Assembly: GCA_012656075.1 (NCBI GenBank) | Contig: JAAKBF010000054.1 | Span: 124,001 to 188,000 of the forward strand | Reading direction: 5' to 3' | Source of the DNA: Phytophthora hibernalis | Lineage: Eukaryota; Oomycota; Peronosporomycetes; Peronosporales; Peronosporaceae | Length of the DNA stretch: 64,000 nucleotides | Part shown: positions 12,487 through 23,199 of the stretch, piece after piece | How positions within the stretch are numbered: position 1 is the first letter of the stretch | Layout: each line of letters starts with the position of its first letter | Position numbers and translations under genes: made by a program | Notes under the pieces: model-generated | Seen by the model: the letters and a program-made list of their open reading frames with translations, nothing else | Databases searched by the model: none | Told to the model about the DNA's origin: nothing

Positions 12487-13735
12487 CTACGATGCCGTGT
12501 TCTCCTTGTTATAACTTCTTGAACGCAAGCCGAAACTTTCATATGCCATCGCATTCAGCAGATTCTGGTCATGACAGGGAACTATCCCCTCCAAGCAGCG
12601 ATGCTCTGTTTTCACCTGCGGTTGGATGGCTTCACTGAAGTCGTTGGTGTTGTCGTGGGCATCGTTGCTCTCGATACACTGGAAGTATCCGTCGTGGCGC
12701 CTTGGTACAGCTAGAAGCTGCCGAGTTGAACTAACGGAAGCATTGGTCATTGGCAACAACGATTTTGCACGATTTCCGCTCAGACGAATGAATGAAAGCA
12801 CGGGTAAGCGGTCGAGAATGGGTGGCTTCTCTGCAAAAAAATTGCCTTCAAGACCGAGTCTTTCAAGTCGCTGAAGAGCTGCTAACCCATCGGGTAACTC
12901 GGTGTCGAGGCGGTTGTAGTCCAAGTCGAGCTCTACGAGATTCCGAAGTCGTTGAATTTGCTCCGGTAACACCTTGATCAGGTTACTGCTCAAACCGAGG
13001 CGATTAAGCAGCCTCAGTTTGGTGATCTGCGTTGGAAACACCGATAGTTGGTTGTTATCCAGCCGCAGTTCACGTAGTAGCGGTGGAAATGTCACCTTGG
13101 TTGGCAAAGCCTGTAGGCGGTTCTTGTCAAGGAGCAATACTTCCAGAGATACCAGCTCGCAAATTTCCTCCGGTAGAGCTGTAAGTGCGTTACCAGCAAG
13201 TCCCAGGACCCGAAGGTGGGCGAATACTGCAATTTCCGGGGAGGCGGTTTACGTGGTGGTTTGTCAGCCAAAGCTCTGTGAGGTGATGACCGTGGCTCAC
13301 GTGCTCGATGATCACCGACGGGAATAACTGGAACGGTTGAATGTTTAGAGTTTTGTTTCGGACTGATGGATCTGGCGGAGCTTGTCCTTGTCGAGGAAGA
13401 CTCAAGTCCAAACGCTTCGTCCGTACAGATGTAGCTAGCCGTTGCTCAATTACTGATACGTTTGCTGTCATTTCCACCTTGAACACATCGTGTCCGTCTT
13501 GTGCATTCTTTTTGCCCTTTGGATTCCGCTTGGAGCTTCCTCGTGGCCGTAAAGTTCCTGCAGATGGTACGCGATGAGCAACGGGTGCTTGATGAACGTG
13601 AGAATTGGCATGCGTTGCCGAGCTCCGCAACTTGCCCGAGGAAGTATCACGATGGATATTCATCGCGATCCCTAATGGAGGTGGCTCTTGGCTGGACGGG
13701 CGTGGAAACGGATCTACAATTGAAAGCGTCGTCAT
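12487..13735 (-). CDS. Leucine-rich repeat protein
   Basis: A low-complexity, basic N-terminal region (13735-13300) is followed by about seven LRR units of the LxxLxLxxNxLxxLP type, for example LRELRLDNNQLSVFP and LVELDLDYNRLDTELP. The C-terminal tail is non-repetitive. One frame break falls in a GGGG run at 13238-13241 (CCCC on the coding strand); one more C joins NRLP to EIAVFAHLRVLGLAGN without disturbing the repeat register. No kinase, membrane helix or other enzymatic domain is visible. Intracellular LRR scaffold is the most that can be said. Confidence 0.7.
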
Positions 13736-13845
13736 TCAGATATCCGTGTTTTGATTTTCTGTTCTTCATATTGCTACCATAAATTGTGTTCGCCATCGCC
13801 ACGTACTCTTATCAACGACGATCAACGAAAGTTTGCCACGGACCC

Positions 13846-15058
13846 TTATTCTGTGTCGTAATCGTCGTCCGAAAACCCATACTCGAAATACTCGTCATCC
13901 GATTCATCCGAGTTGTACAAACCACCAACTATGTCGAAGTCATCCCAGGCCCCAACTTCGAAGAAGTGGAAGAGGTGGTTGTATTGCTGAAGCAACGTTT
14001 GCAGCGCCGCATCGCCACCTTGGCGGCTGTTGTGGTTGCGTCGCGGCTTCACTGATCGCTTAGGACGATCCAAGTGCTTCACATCACGGCCTTCCGGGTC
14101 ACGGTGAGCGTAGAAGCAGCGGGGGCCAAACGGGCAGCTACCGAAGAGGCCATTGAAGTACTTGCATTCACGCAGAGCCAAGTGGCTCTTGTACGCCTCC
14201 ACGACCTTGCGCTTCTCTTCACCTTTGCAGAAGATCAGTGACGGCACGATGAAGTCGCTCGGGACACGACACGCCGGACACGCGCGAATCACTTCCAGCT
14301 CCATGCCCTTCGACTGGCGCCACGAACGCAAGCAGTCCAGACAGAAACAATGGTCGCAGCCTACACAAAAACACATCAGCACTCTACATTTCTAACAGAC
14401 CAACACAAAAACTCACTTAGCAGTCCGAAGTGCTTGCCAGACTGCACGATATCATCGAAGCAGATCCCGCATGTGAAATCTTGTTGGTTGTCGTCGCGAT
14501 TCGCAGCCTCCGCTCTCGTTGTTGCATTATTATTAGCAGCCGAGTACCCAGAGGCTCTAGTGACTCTCGGAGCAGAGCGATCTCCAACTGCACTCAACAG
14601 CATAGCAGGATTGTGTCTGAGTCTGCAGTGCTCCCCGTACTTGCAGTTGCCGCGCAGGAAGAACGGACAGTCCACCAGTGCTGCCGCCGCTGAGAGTCCA
14701 TCCGTCTCGTCGTCACAGTCACCCCCTGCGTTGGGAGCGCGTGTGAGAACGTGCAGCGACTGCCGTAGCGACACTTGCCCAGTACGAAGAAGCGGCACAA
14801 AGCCGTCGTTGGAGCTGCAGCGGCCGCCACACTGGGCTTCTCCTCGTAGTCCTCGTCTATGTCGCTCAGATCCTGCGCCGCCAGTCGACGCTGCAGGTTG
14901 TCGAACACGCGTTCGCGCTCATTGCTGCAATTTAACATGAAAAATAATAGAAATTGATAGAAATTAGTTATCACGGAATGAGAATCAGATATTTTAGGAA
15001 ATTCTCGACGCACCTGGCGCTGCGGACGGCCGAGGAGGTGGAGAACCGACTGGTACAT
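13846..15058 (-). CDS. Makorin-type C3H zinc-finger / RING E3 ubiquitin ligase
   Basis: Order of domains on the coding strand: C3H1 finger CRFFVLGKCRYGSRCTFSH, second C3H1 finger CPFFLRGNCKYGEHCRLRH, and a C3HC4 RING starting CGICFDDIV. The RING continues after an intron (CDHCFCLDCLRSW, ending CPACR). Then comes a third C3H1 finger (CKYFNGLFGSCPFGPRCFYAH) and an acidic Asp/Glu/Tyr-rich C-terminus. This arrangement is diagnostic of makorins, RNA-binding ubiquitin ligases. One frame change at the CCCCC run 14722-14726 separates the first and second fingers and is best explained by a missing base. The true start is unclear: the frame that enters the exon after the first intron (SNERERVFDN) does not begin at the ATG at 15058. 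Confidence 0.85.
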
Positions 15059-15619
15059 GAAGAACGAGAAGGTGAGAGGTAGACAGGGGCGTGTGTGGGT
15101 TGTACGACGTCACCTGCGAGCCTCCGAGCGGCGCATGATAATGAACGAAGAGCTCTTCAGTTTATGGCGTCGATCTTTTCTTTCGAGTCAGACGGTGAAG
15201 CTGATTGGTGGAATCGACGATTCTTTTTAGCTAATGAAAATTATGGAAACCGACCACTTCAACATGAACCAAACAATGACTACAGTACAGTCTGCAACAG
15301 GATGTCAGGGCGATCATAATACGATCGTCCTCCATTTTAATATACTTGAGTACGTATCGGTATCGGTCATTCTGGTTATTTATGACCAAAACCTTCTTCG
15401 AAGCTCGACACGACCTCGTGTATGACTCAAAACTTGAAAATCCATCCATGCCATTTCGCAGGATAGCAGTCTGCGATGTGCCTCGACCGGATGTCGTGTT
15501 TACTCTGGGGGACCAGCACCTGCCATTCTTCAATTGTTGCCCGCCAGCACAGACGAATGGCTTCGAACAGCGTGAAGCGATCGAACGAGAAGGAAGAAAT
15601 CGTCTCGGGGTACCAGTCC
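15059..15619. other. Intergenic region between divergent makorin and PAP2-C genes
   Basis: Shared upstream region of two divergently transcribed genes. An open frame from 15346 runs into PAP2-C, but the paralogue comparison places that gene's start at 15620. I see no further gene here. Confidence 0.4.
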
Positions 15620-16906
15620 ATGATGCCGTCACCGCCTACAATCGGGGACACCCAGTCAACATCCGCAACGACCCGACCGAGAACAGTGATGAAGCCCCCA
15701 TTGACATTGCCGAAGCGGGGGCGATTCGACCTCCACGGAATGCGTTGCAGCGGTTCGTTCGAGAATATCGAGTACTGGAGTTCGGCAGTGCGGTCATCCT
15801 GTACGCGATCGCGCTTGTATTTGCAAAGATCGACGTGCACGAGCGCCCGATTCCTAGTATCAGGGTTCGCTTGAACGAGACCGCGTTCGCCTGGTCACTA
15901 GATCCTTCGATCGATGAGCCAGAGCTGTCGGAACAAGGTACGTTACTCTGCCTGTGAGACACAAGTTTTGTGTGACTAACCTACGATGTTGTTTGTTACC
16001 AGTACCAATGTGGCTGCTCCTGACTTTAGGTATCGGGTTGCCCGTTGGGACCAACCTCATCGTAAACTTTGTACTTCCGAGGTTTTGCCAAGTACGAGTG
16101 ATCGCCCACGACACAAGAGACTTCATGCTCAGCCTTTTCCAGTCCATGGCACTCGCGACTTTCCTCACCCAGTTCACGAAAAACATCACCGGCCGCTTCC
16201 GCCCAAGTTTCTATCACATGTGCAAATGGAACTACGATGTGGTGTGGGATGGAGTGACCAACCTGTGCACTGATGCGGCCGGAGAAAAGAGGGGCGGAAG
16301 AGCTTTCCGTCGGGTCACGCATCTTTGCGTGGGCAACCATGCTCGTGTTAGCGGTACGTCCGCTGTCTTGCTCACAAGCAAACTTGTTTGCTGACCTTAC
16401 TCCTGTGCTCACCAGGTCTACCTGCTGGGTCGATCCCGTTTGAACTGTGAGAACCGGAGCAACTCGACCCTGCGCGGTGGCAAGAAGTCTTTGATGCTTT
16501 TCATGTGCTGTGCACCGATTCTGATCGCTGCGTGGATCTCCATCTCGCGCTGCATCGATAACTGGCACCACTACAGCGACATTTTGGCAGGCAGTATCGT
16601 CGGCGCCATGTCTGCTCTATTCTCGTTCAACTACAACTACGGGTCGATCTTCAGTTGGGATTCGGCAGGCTTACCTCTCGAAGAGATCCACGAGCGCCGC
16701 ATGGTAAGGAACCAGCAAGACGAGATCGCGGGTGCTTGCTAACATTCCAATTCCTTTAGAACCAAACGAAGAAGGACCGGGAGCTACGAAACCTGCAGCC
16801 AAAGTGGCACTACAACTTCGACTCTCGCCCTCCTCCGCTGATCAAGCACATGTCGAGCGAGTACATCGTCGACTTGAGTCGCAGCATGGATTCCTACGAT
16901 GAATAA
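15620..16906 (+). CDS. PAP2 lipid phosphate phosphatase, copy C
   Basis: Exons 15620-15937, 16003-16353, 16416-16703 and 16760-16906, all with GT-AG junctions. Motif 1 KNITGRFRP and motif 3 ISRCIDNWHHYSD are present, as is the luminal sequon in RLNETAFAW. Motif 2 (FPSGHASFAW in paralogues) is displaced by one-base losses at an AAAA run (16285-16288) and a TTT run (16324-16326). A third loss in GGGGG (15717-15721) separates the ATG at 15620 from the conserved RNALQRFVREYRVLEFG. All three fit homopolymer contraction, so I treat this as a probably intact gene. It is the closest relative of copy A in the window and shares its exon structure (no intron at the ERPIP site). Confidence 0.8.
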
Positions 16907-17205
16907 CTTCAATAATTGTATGATGACTTTCGAATTCGACAGCGATTAATCCGCTGAAAGAAGGCTACCGGTACCGTAGTGTCATACACGTTCCGTTTGA
17001 TTAATAATGGCGCAAGGATGACACATTTTTAGGAGCTCCATGGTTAGAGTCCCGCGTGGTTCTTTAGTTAGTCGTATAGTGGAGTCGAGTCTATTTTGCT
17101 GGGCGACAGGGGTTTTAGTCGAGGATACACTAGTCAGACCTGCAGCTGCTTGTGATTCAAGTGAGACCGCAATGCTCAGTTCCGATCTCGCTTGGTAGTG
17201 GCAAC

Positions 17206-18488
17206 ATGCCTTCCGACAGCACGCGCTTCGACCTAGAGCGGGCCTCTGAAAGCAGCTTCCTGCCTGTAGCCACGCCGCCTGCCTGGAAGTCCCGCAAAGA
17301 GGACGACGCAGGAGTTCAGCACCCGAAGCGATGGCAGCGACTTGTGTGCGACTACCGCGTGGCGGAGTTCGGCTGTACGCTCGTCATGTACCTGGTAGCC
17401 AAGTCTTTCACCCTCATGACCGTCAATGACCGTACGTTGCAAACAGTTTATAGACCACAGCAAGGAGCTGACTGTGTCTTTTGACGTGCAGGACCCATCC
17501 CCAGAATCGAAATTCGCCTGAATTCCACGACGACGATCTATGCGCGAGACCCGACTGTAGACGAGCAGAAGCTGCATGAACAAGGTAGGAAGAAGTTGGT
17601 AACTTATGTGTGCAACGAGTTCTAACTGTGTTTTGTGTGCTTGACAGTGCCGATGTGGTATCTCATCGCGGTTGGCCTCGGCGTCCCAATCCTGACCAAC
17701 CTACTGCTGAACTACGTGCTGCCCAAGGTCCGAGATGTGCGAGTGATTCCACACGACGTCCGTGACTTCTGGCTGAGTCTGGCACAAGGCGTGACCATGT
17801 CGACGCTGCTCACGCAGTTCACTAAGCACGCAACAGGTCGGTTCCGTCCCAGCTTCTACGACATGTGCGGATGGGATTACGACGCTGTGTGGGACGGAGT
17901 GGCCAACTTGTGCACGGACGCTGCCAGCGAGAAAGAGGGCCGCAAAAGCTTCCCTTCCGGCCACGCCTCGTTCGCCTGGGTGACGATGCTCCTACTCACG
18001 GTGAGTTGCAAAGGGAAGGCTCTGTGAGTTTTTATGCTGATGTTTTTGTTGTTGTCTGTTCTAGCTCTACCTTCTTGGACGATCGAGACTTAACTGCACA
18101 AGCCGCAGTGAATCTGCCGTACGGGGTGCTACGAAGGCATTCAAGCTGTTCCTCTGCTGTGCTCCCTGCTTGGTAGCTTCGTGGGTCGCCATCACGAGGT
18201 CCATTGACAACTGGCATCACTACAGCGATATCTTGGCGGGGAGCATCATCGGTGCCATCTCGGCTTGCCTGGCGTACAGCTACAACTACGGCTCCATTTT
18301 CTGCTGGAAGTACGCAGGCTTGCCAAACGAAGCCGTTCTCGAGAAGATGAAGGTAAGAGTGCTGCGCTTTTGGCGACTTTACTTTCAAACGCTGATGTTT
18401 TCTATTGATGCAGTCCGAATCGATGATCGATGACCTTCAAGAAGCACAGAAGCTGGTGACTAGAGTATCGGTTAGCCAGCGAGTGTAG
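17206..18488 (+). CDS. PAP2 lipid phosphate phosphatase, copy D (intact)
   Basis: Five exons (17206-17431, 17492-17584, 17648-18000, 18065-18352, 18414-18488) join without a frame break. They encode the full PAP2 set: KHATGRFRP, SFPSGHASFAW and ITRSIDNWHHYSD, where the two histidines and the aspartate are the expected catalytic residues. The sequon in RLNSTTTIY lies after the first membrane helix. Around six hydrophobic segments fit an integral membrane phosphatase of the endomembrane system or plasma membrane. The ATG at 17206 was chosen over 17152 because the PAP2 N-terminus MPSDSTRFDLE aligns with the paralogues' soluble head. Confidence 0.93.
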
Positions 18489-18613
18489 TCTCCATTATTG
18501 GGCAGCATCCAATACAAAAGTGACCAAGGAAGTGTGCCATAATCTCAAATGCGACAAGTTTTGGTTCTCAAGTCTTGTGAGACCGTACATTTTCCGTTTG
18601 CATTGTGACCAAA

Positions 18614-20008
18614 ATGGACGCGCTGGGTTCCTCGAAGACGACAGATACCAACCGGTATCCACGCCTCCACAGGACGATAAAAAGAATAGTGACATGGTGA
18701 CGGACACGTCCGAGAGCACAAGGATGGACTCCAACCCGAAGAAATGGCAGCAGCTTCTTCGCGAGTTTCGTGTGGTGGAATATGTATTTGCCATCGTGCT
18801 GTACGTTATCACTTGGCAAGTGGATGAAGACCCACGAGCGTAAGTGACTGCATTGCAAATGACGGCTGGGTAAACAATAGGTCATCTGGGAAGTGTATGA
18901 CAAAGCTGTTTCTTGGCCAGGAGCATTCCCTAGAATTGAAATGCGTTTAAACTCGACCTCAAGCATCTGGGACGAGACCCTGCAATCGACGAGGAGAAGC
19001 TGTCGGAGCAAAGTGAGATCACAGCTACTTGATGGGGGCAATTTTATTATAACAGTCTGCTCTCTTGCTGAAAATGTGCAGTTCCAATGTACATGCTAAT
19101 TACTGTCAGACTTGCCATCGCATCGTGATCAACATCTTCATGAACTACGTATGCCCGATGCTGTTCAAAGTCCGTGTTATTGCGCATGACTTTCGTGACT
19201 TCCTGTTGAGCCTGGGCCAGGCCATCACATTGTCGACGTTCCTGGTTAATTTCATGAAAAACATGACGGGCAGATTTCGCCCGTGCTTCTTTACCATGTG
19301 TGGTTGGAAATACGACGTGGTCTGGGATGGCGTCACAAATTTGTGCCGCGACCATGACGGCGATGAGGAAGGGCGTAAAAGCTTTCCGTCCGGACACGCG
19401 TCTTTCGCATGGTCCGTAATGAGGGTTCTAACGATGAGTTGCTTTGACAAAGAAGTAAGTCGCAACATACACTACTGAATCTAACTGTTTGCTTGTTTTC
19501 TTTGTTGTAGCTCTATCTGCTTGGACGTGCTCGACTTACCAGTGCTGAACAAAGCGGGTCGATGTTGCAAGAGGGTGTAAGGACTTTCAAGCTGTTCTTC
19601 TGCTTCCTGCCTTGCTTGGCAGCGGCGTGGGTCGCCATCACACGTTCCACCGACAATCGCCATCACTACAGCGATATTGTGGCAGGCAGTGCCATCGGTG
19701 CTGCTGTCGCGTGTCTGGCCTACAACCACAACTACGGCTCGATCTACGCCTGGGAGTTTGCAGGCTTGCCCTGGGAAACGATTCACCAACGGAGAAAGGT
19801 GCGTACTTCGTTACTCGATTTGCAGATTACGTTAATCGAATGACTGATTCTAATCATGAATCGATTGGTTGTTGATTCGGTTGATCAGGAAAAGTTGGAG
19901 GATCCTGCACAAAGTTCACATGTCGAGGACGGGAATAGCACCACAAACCCGCTAGAACATGTCGTCGGAGTTAGCAACCGCATGAGCAGCTCGACAAAAG
20001 AGCGATAA
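18614..20008 (+). CDS. PAP2 lipid phosphate phosphatase, copy E (several frame breaks)
   Basis: All PAP2 motifs are readable: KNMTGRFRP, SFPSGHASFAW and ITRSTDNRHHYSD (a Trp to Arg change beside the catalytic His). Exon-intron layout follows copy D. Frame breaks occur after the start ATG (GGG at 18625-18627), in exon 2 near 18970 (TGGGACGAG), and in exon 3 near 19120 (ATCGCATCG). Each is explained by one lost base in a short run. The exon 1/exon 2 junction near 18839/18921 also does not join cleanly in frame. Four or more lesions make this the most doubtful of the tandem copies: pseudogene or error-laden sequence. The C-terminal tail ends at 20008. Confidence 0.7.
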
Positions 20009-20524
20009 ATTATCGCCGACAATGCACGAAATCAAAGCGAATGTTGAGATGCTCTAAGTTTGCGGACGGAAAAGTTCGCTGCTGCATTCATCATCATGAG
20101 CAAAAGGATTTTCGGACTTCTGATATTGTGGGTATCATCCTGCGCCCATCTGAAAATTGTAGCCTGTCCTACGACCTCTAATACTGCATTTGTAGTGATA
20201 GACGAGCGCAACAATTCGGAACATGACCTCCAGTTTGTAAGCAATCCACCCATCACAGCCGATGTCATGAGATTTAGACAGTCGCCGGTTTTAATCAGCC
20301 CCATCCGACATCTTGGCTCCCAGTCGCCATTGCGCTATTTCCCCCGTTGCCCCGTTCGTTTGATCGCGGGTCTCTCTCTCTCTTGCTGCCTGTCGATTAG
20401 ACGAGTCAGTAGTGAAGAAGCGGTGAAGCAGCCCTCCTTCGCGTTAAAGCGGCGGAGTGATCACGACAGAGGCGGATTTCCCCGACTTCGCTCTGCGTCG
20501 AGCAACGCGAGCGACGTGCCCTTC

Positions 20525-21744
20525 ATGGAGTCCATCACGTCTGTATCAGAGCTGCCAGCACTAGGAGAGTCACGTACTCACAGTGGCAACAAATGGGAGC
20601 GATTGGCACGCAACTACCGCGTGGCGGAGTTCGGCATCTCCGTGCTCATGTACGGCTTTGCGCTCTTCTTCGCGAAGATCGACGTGGCTCAACGTACGTA
20701 GTTAGCTGTTTGTCTTCTGTTATCAGTACTTACTGAAGTGTTTTTTACAGGTGAGATCCCGAATATTGAGGTGCAACTGAACGCGACGACGTCCGTGTGG
20801 GCGCGAGACCCGACCATCAACAACAAGGAGAAGGCGCAGCAGGTCCCTATGATCGCGCTGATTGGCGTTGGCGTGGGCGCGCCCATCATCATCAACCTGT
20901 TCATCAACTACGCCATGCCCAAGTTCCGCAGTGTGCGCATCATCCCGCACGACACGCGCGACTTCTTCTTGACCATCGTGCAGTCTACCAGCATGGCTAC
21001 GCTGCTGACGCAGTTCACCAAGAACTTGACCGGTCGCTTCCGCCCGTGCTTCTACGACATGTGCGAGTGGAACCACGACGTAGTGTGGGATGGAGTGACC
21101 AATTTGTGCACGAGTGCGTCGGGCGAGAAGGAAGGACGGAAGAGCTTCCCGTCGGGCCACGCATCGTTTGCTTTTGCTACCATGCTGGTGCTCACGGTAC
21201 GATTGCGTTGCAGCCATGGATGCCTAGACTGGATATACTAATGTTTATGCATGCAGCTGTACTTGCTAGGACGCTCAACGTTGAACTGCGAAAACCGCAG
21301 CGAGACCATGATGCGAGGCGGACGAAAGACGCTCAAGTTGTTCCTCTGCTTCATTCCGACGTTTATAGCATCGTGGGTGGCTGTTACCCGCTCGATCGAC
21401 AACTGGCACCACTACGCGGACATTCTCGCGGGAAGCATCATTGGCGCAGTTTCTGCGTGCATCTCGTACAGCTTCAACTACGCATCGATTTTCCACAGTC
21501 AGCACGCGGGCGTTCCTCTCCAAGGCTGCCATACAAGCTTCAAGGTATGAATGCTATGACAAGTGGTAACTATGCTGAAACTCACCTATGCATTCGGTTG
21601 GTGCAGGGTAAGCTGACTTCGAACAACAGCGGCATCACCTACGCTAGCAGCGGATCCCTTGCCACGGAGGGAAGCGAGTATGGCAAGCCAAATGTGGGTG
21701 GCGACTACGTTATGAACGTCCACGCCCGTACAAACGGTAACTAG
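20525..21744 (+). CDS. PAP2 lipid phosphate phosphatase, copy F (intact)
   Basis: Exons 20525-20693, 20751-21196, 21257-21544 and 21607-21744 read through without interruption. Motifs: KNLTGRFRP, SFPSGHASFAF and VTRSIDNWHHYAD; sequon in QLNATTSVW. The intron that in copies A-E precedes the VPM motif is absent; QQVPMIALIG is encoded contiguously. An in-frame extension reaches back to about 20060 but lacks similarity to the paralogues, so the ATG at 20525 (MESITSVSELPALG) is preferred. A Ser/Gly/Asn-rich C-terminal tail follows the last membrane helix. Confidence 0.92.
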
Positions 21745-21906
21745 GCGCGCCAGTGTTTGCATGTATTGAGGCAGTGTTAATAATTCATGACGACTTTGCA
21801 CATTTGCATCTCATGTTGAAGCGGTGACTCAGCGGGTGCTGCAAACTCAGTACCGTTGATTGGCTAAAAGTTGTCATTCTTATATAATTGCGGTGTTCGA
21901 GGCTCG

Positions 21907-22978
21907 ATGCTAGAGGATGGCGACGACGAGTACGCGCTCATGATGGGAAGTTCCCCTGAGAACTCAACGCCAGTCCGTCGAAGCGCCCGCCAACGAGAGC
22001 TCGAGCGTCTCCTGGGCGAGTACCGCGTGCTGGAGTTCAGCTGCACGCTCGTCATGTTCGGTCTCGCTCTCTTCTTCGCGTTGATCCCTGTCCAGCAACG
22101 TACGCAATTGGCAATGCTTTGTTGCTTGCAAATTGGAGCTAACCCGTTTGATAGGTCCCATTCCCAACGTCGAAGTGAAAATCAACTTAACGACGACAGT
22201 TTGGGCTCGAGACCCGACACTCAACGCCAAGGTGCACCCGGAGCAAGTTCCAACTGAGACTTTGGTGTTATTCGGCGTAGTTGTTCCGGTGACTGTCAAT
22301 TTGGTGATGAATTATTCTCTCCCGAGAGTTTGGAAAGTGCGCCTTGTCCCTCACGACACGCGCGACTTCCTCCTGGCGTTGGCGCAGGCTGCAAGCATGA
22401 GCGAACTACTGACGGAGTTCACGAAGAATCTCGCTGGCAGACTTCGACCGAGCTTTTATGACATGTGTGGGTGGCAGTACGATGTGGAGTGGGATGGAGT
22501 GGAGAACCTGTGCACGGACCTCGCAGGTGAGAAAGAGGCTCGGAAGAGTTTTCCATCGGGGCATGCTTCGTTTGCATGGTCCACGATGCTCGTGCTAACG
22601 GTGCGTACAGAGTTTTCACGGGTGCAAACAGTGATTAACTTCTTGTTACTCTCTTTTTACTTTTACAATGGCCAGCTCTATTTACTGGGTCGATCACGTC
22701 TGAACTGCAAAAACCGCAGTGAATCTGCACTACGAGGTGCTCGGAAAATGCTCAAGCTCGTTCTCTGCTTTGCACCGTCGTTTGTAGCAGCGTGGGTGGC
22801 CATCACGCGCTCCATCGACAACTGGCACCACTACGCCGACATTTTAGCTGGCAGTATCATCGGTGCCGTGTCTGCTGGCATCGCATACAGCTACAACTAC
22901 GGCTCCATTTTCAACTGGAGCTCTGCTGGGGTGCCCCGACACGAAAATGTTCGCACAAGATTATGGCTGTACGACTGA
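21907..22978 (+). CDS. PAP2 lipid phosphate phosphatase, copy G (C-terminus replaced by repeat DNA)
   Basis: Exons 21907-22099, 22155-22600 and 22676-22978. Motifs KNLAGRLRP, SFPSGHASFAW and ITRSIDNWHHYAD are intact and the sequon in KINLTTTVW is kept. Like copy F, it lacks the intron before the VPT/VPM site. The final exon of the other copies is missing: soon after the last helix (SSAGVPRHENV) the frame runs into the 35-bp minisatellite and stops. The catalytic core is complete, so the protein may still work with a shortened tail. The intron 22601-22675 is a multiple of three with no stop, so retention would not break the frame. Confidence 0.88.
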
Positions 22979-23125
22979 CAGTCGACCACTGTCCGCACCA
23001 GAATGTACGACCGATTGTCGTCCATTGTCCGACCATTCTGTACGACCGTTAGTCGTCCACTGTTCGACCAGACTGTACGACCAATCGTCGTCCACTGTCC
23101 GCACAACCGATAGTCGACCACTTCA
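22969..23125. repeat. Minisatellite, about 35-bp unit, roughly 4.5 copies
   Basis: Units begin GTACGACYGA/GTACGACCG and contain GTCGTCCACTGTCCG; starts fall at about 22969, 23005, 23040 and 23075, with a decayed last unit. Unit lengths are 36, 35, 35 and 33 bp and copies differ at several positions. It lies between PAP2 copy G and the XPF gene and encodes the last residues of copy G. Confidence 0.85.
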
Positions 23126-23199
23126 ACCAAAACACGCTCTTAACCGTTAAGTCGAAGTGGTCGATTTTGTTAACCAACTTCATTCGAGTTTTGTATGGG

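Noticed and set aside
20797..21744. 315-residue out-of-frame open reading frame across PAP2-F
   Set aside because: Low-complexity Arg/His-rich translation shadowing the conserved PAP2 frame.
22969..23125. CRISPR-like array
   Set aside because: Units are contiguous degenerate tandem repeats without unique spacers, and the genome is eukaryotic.
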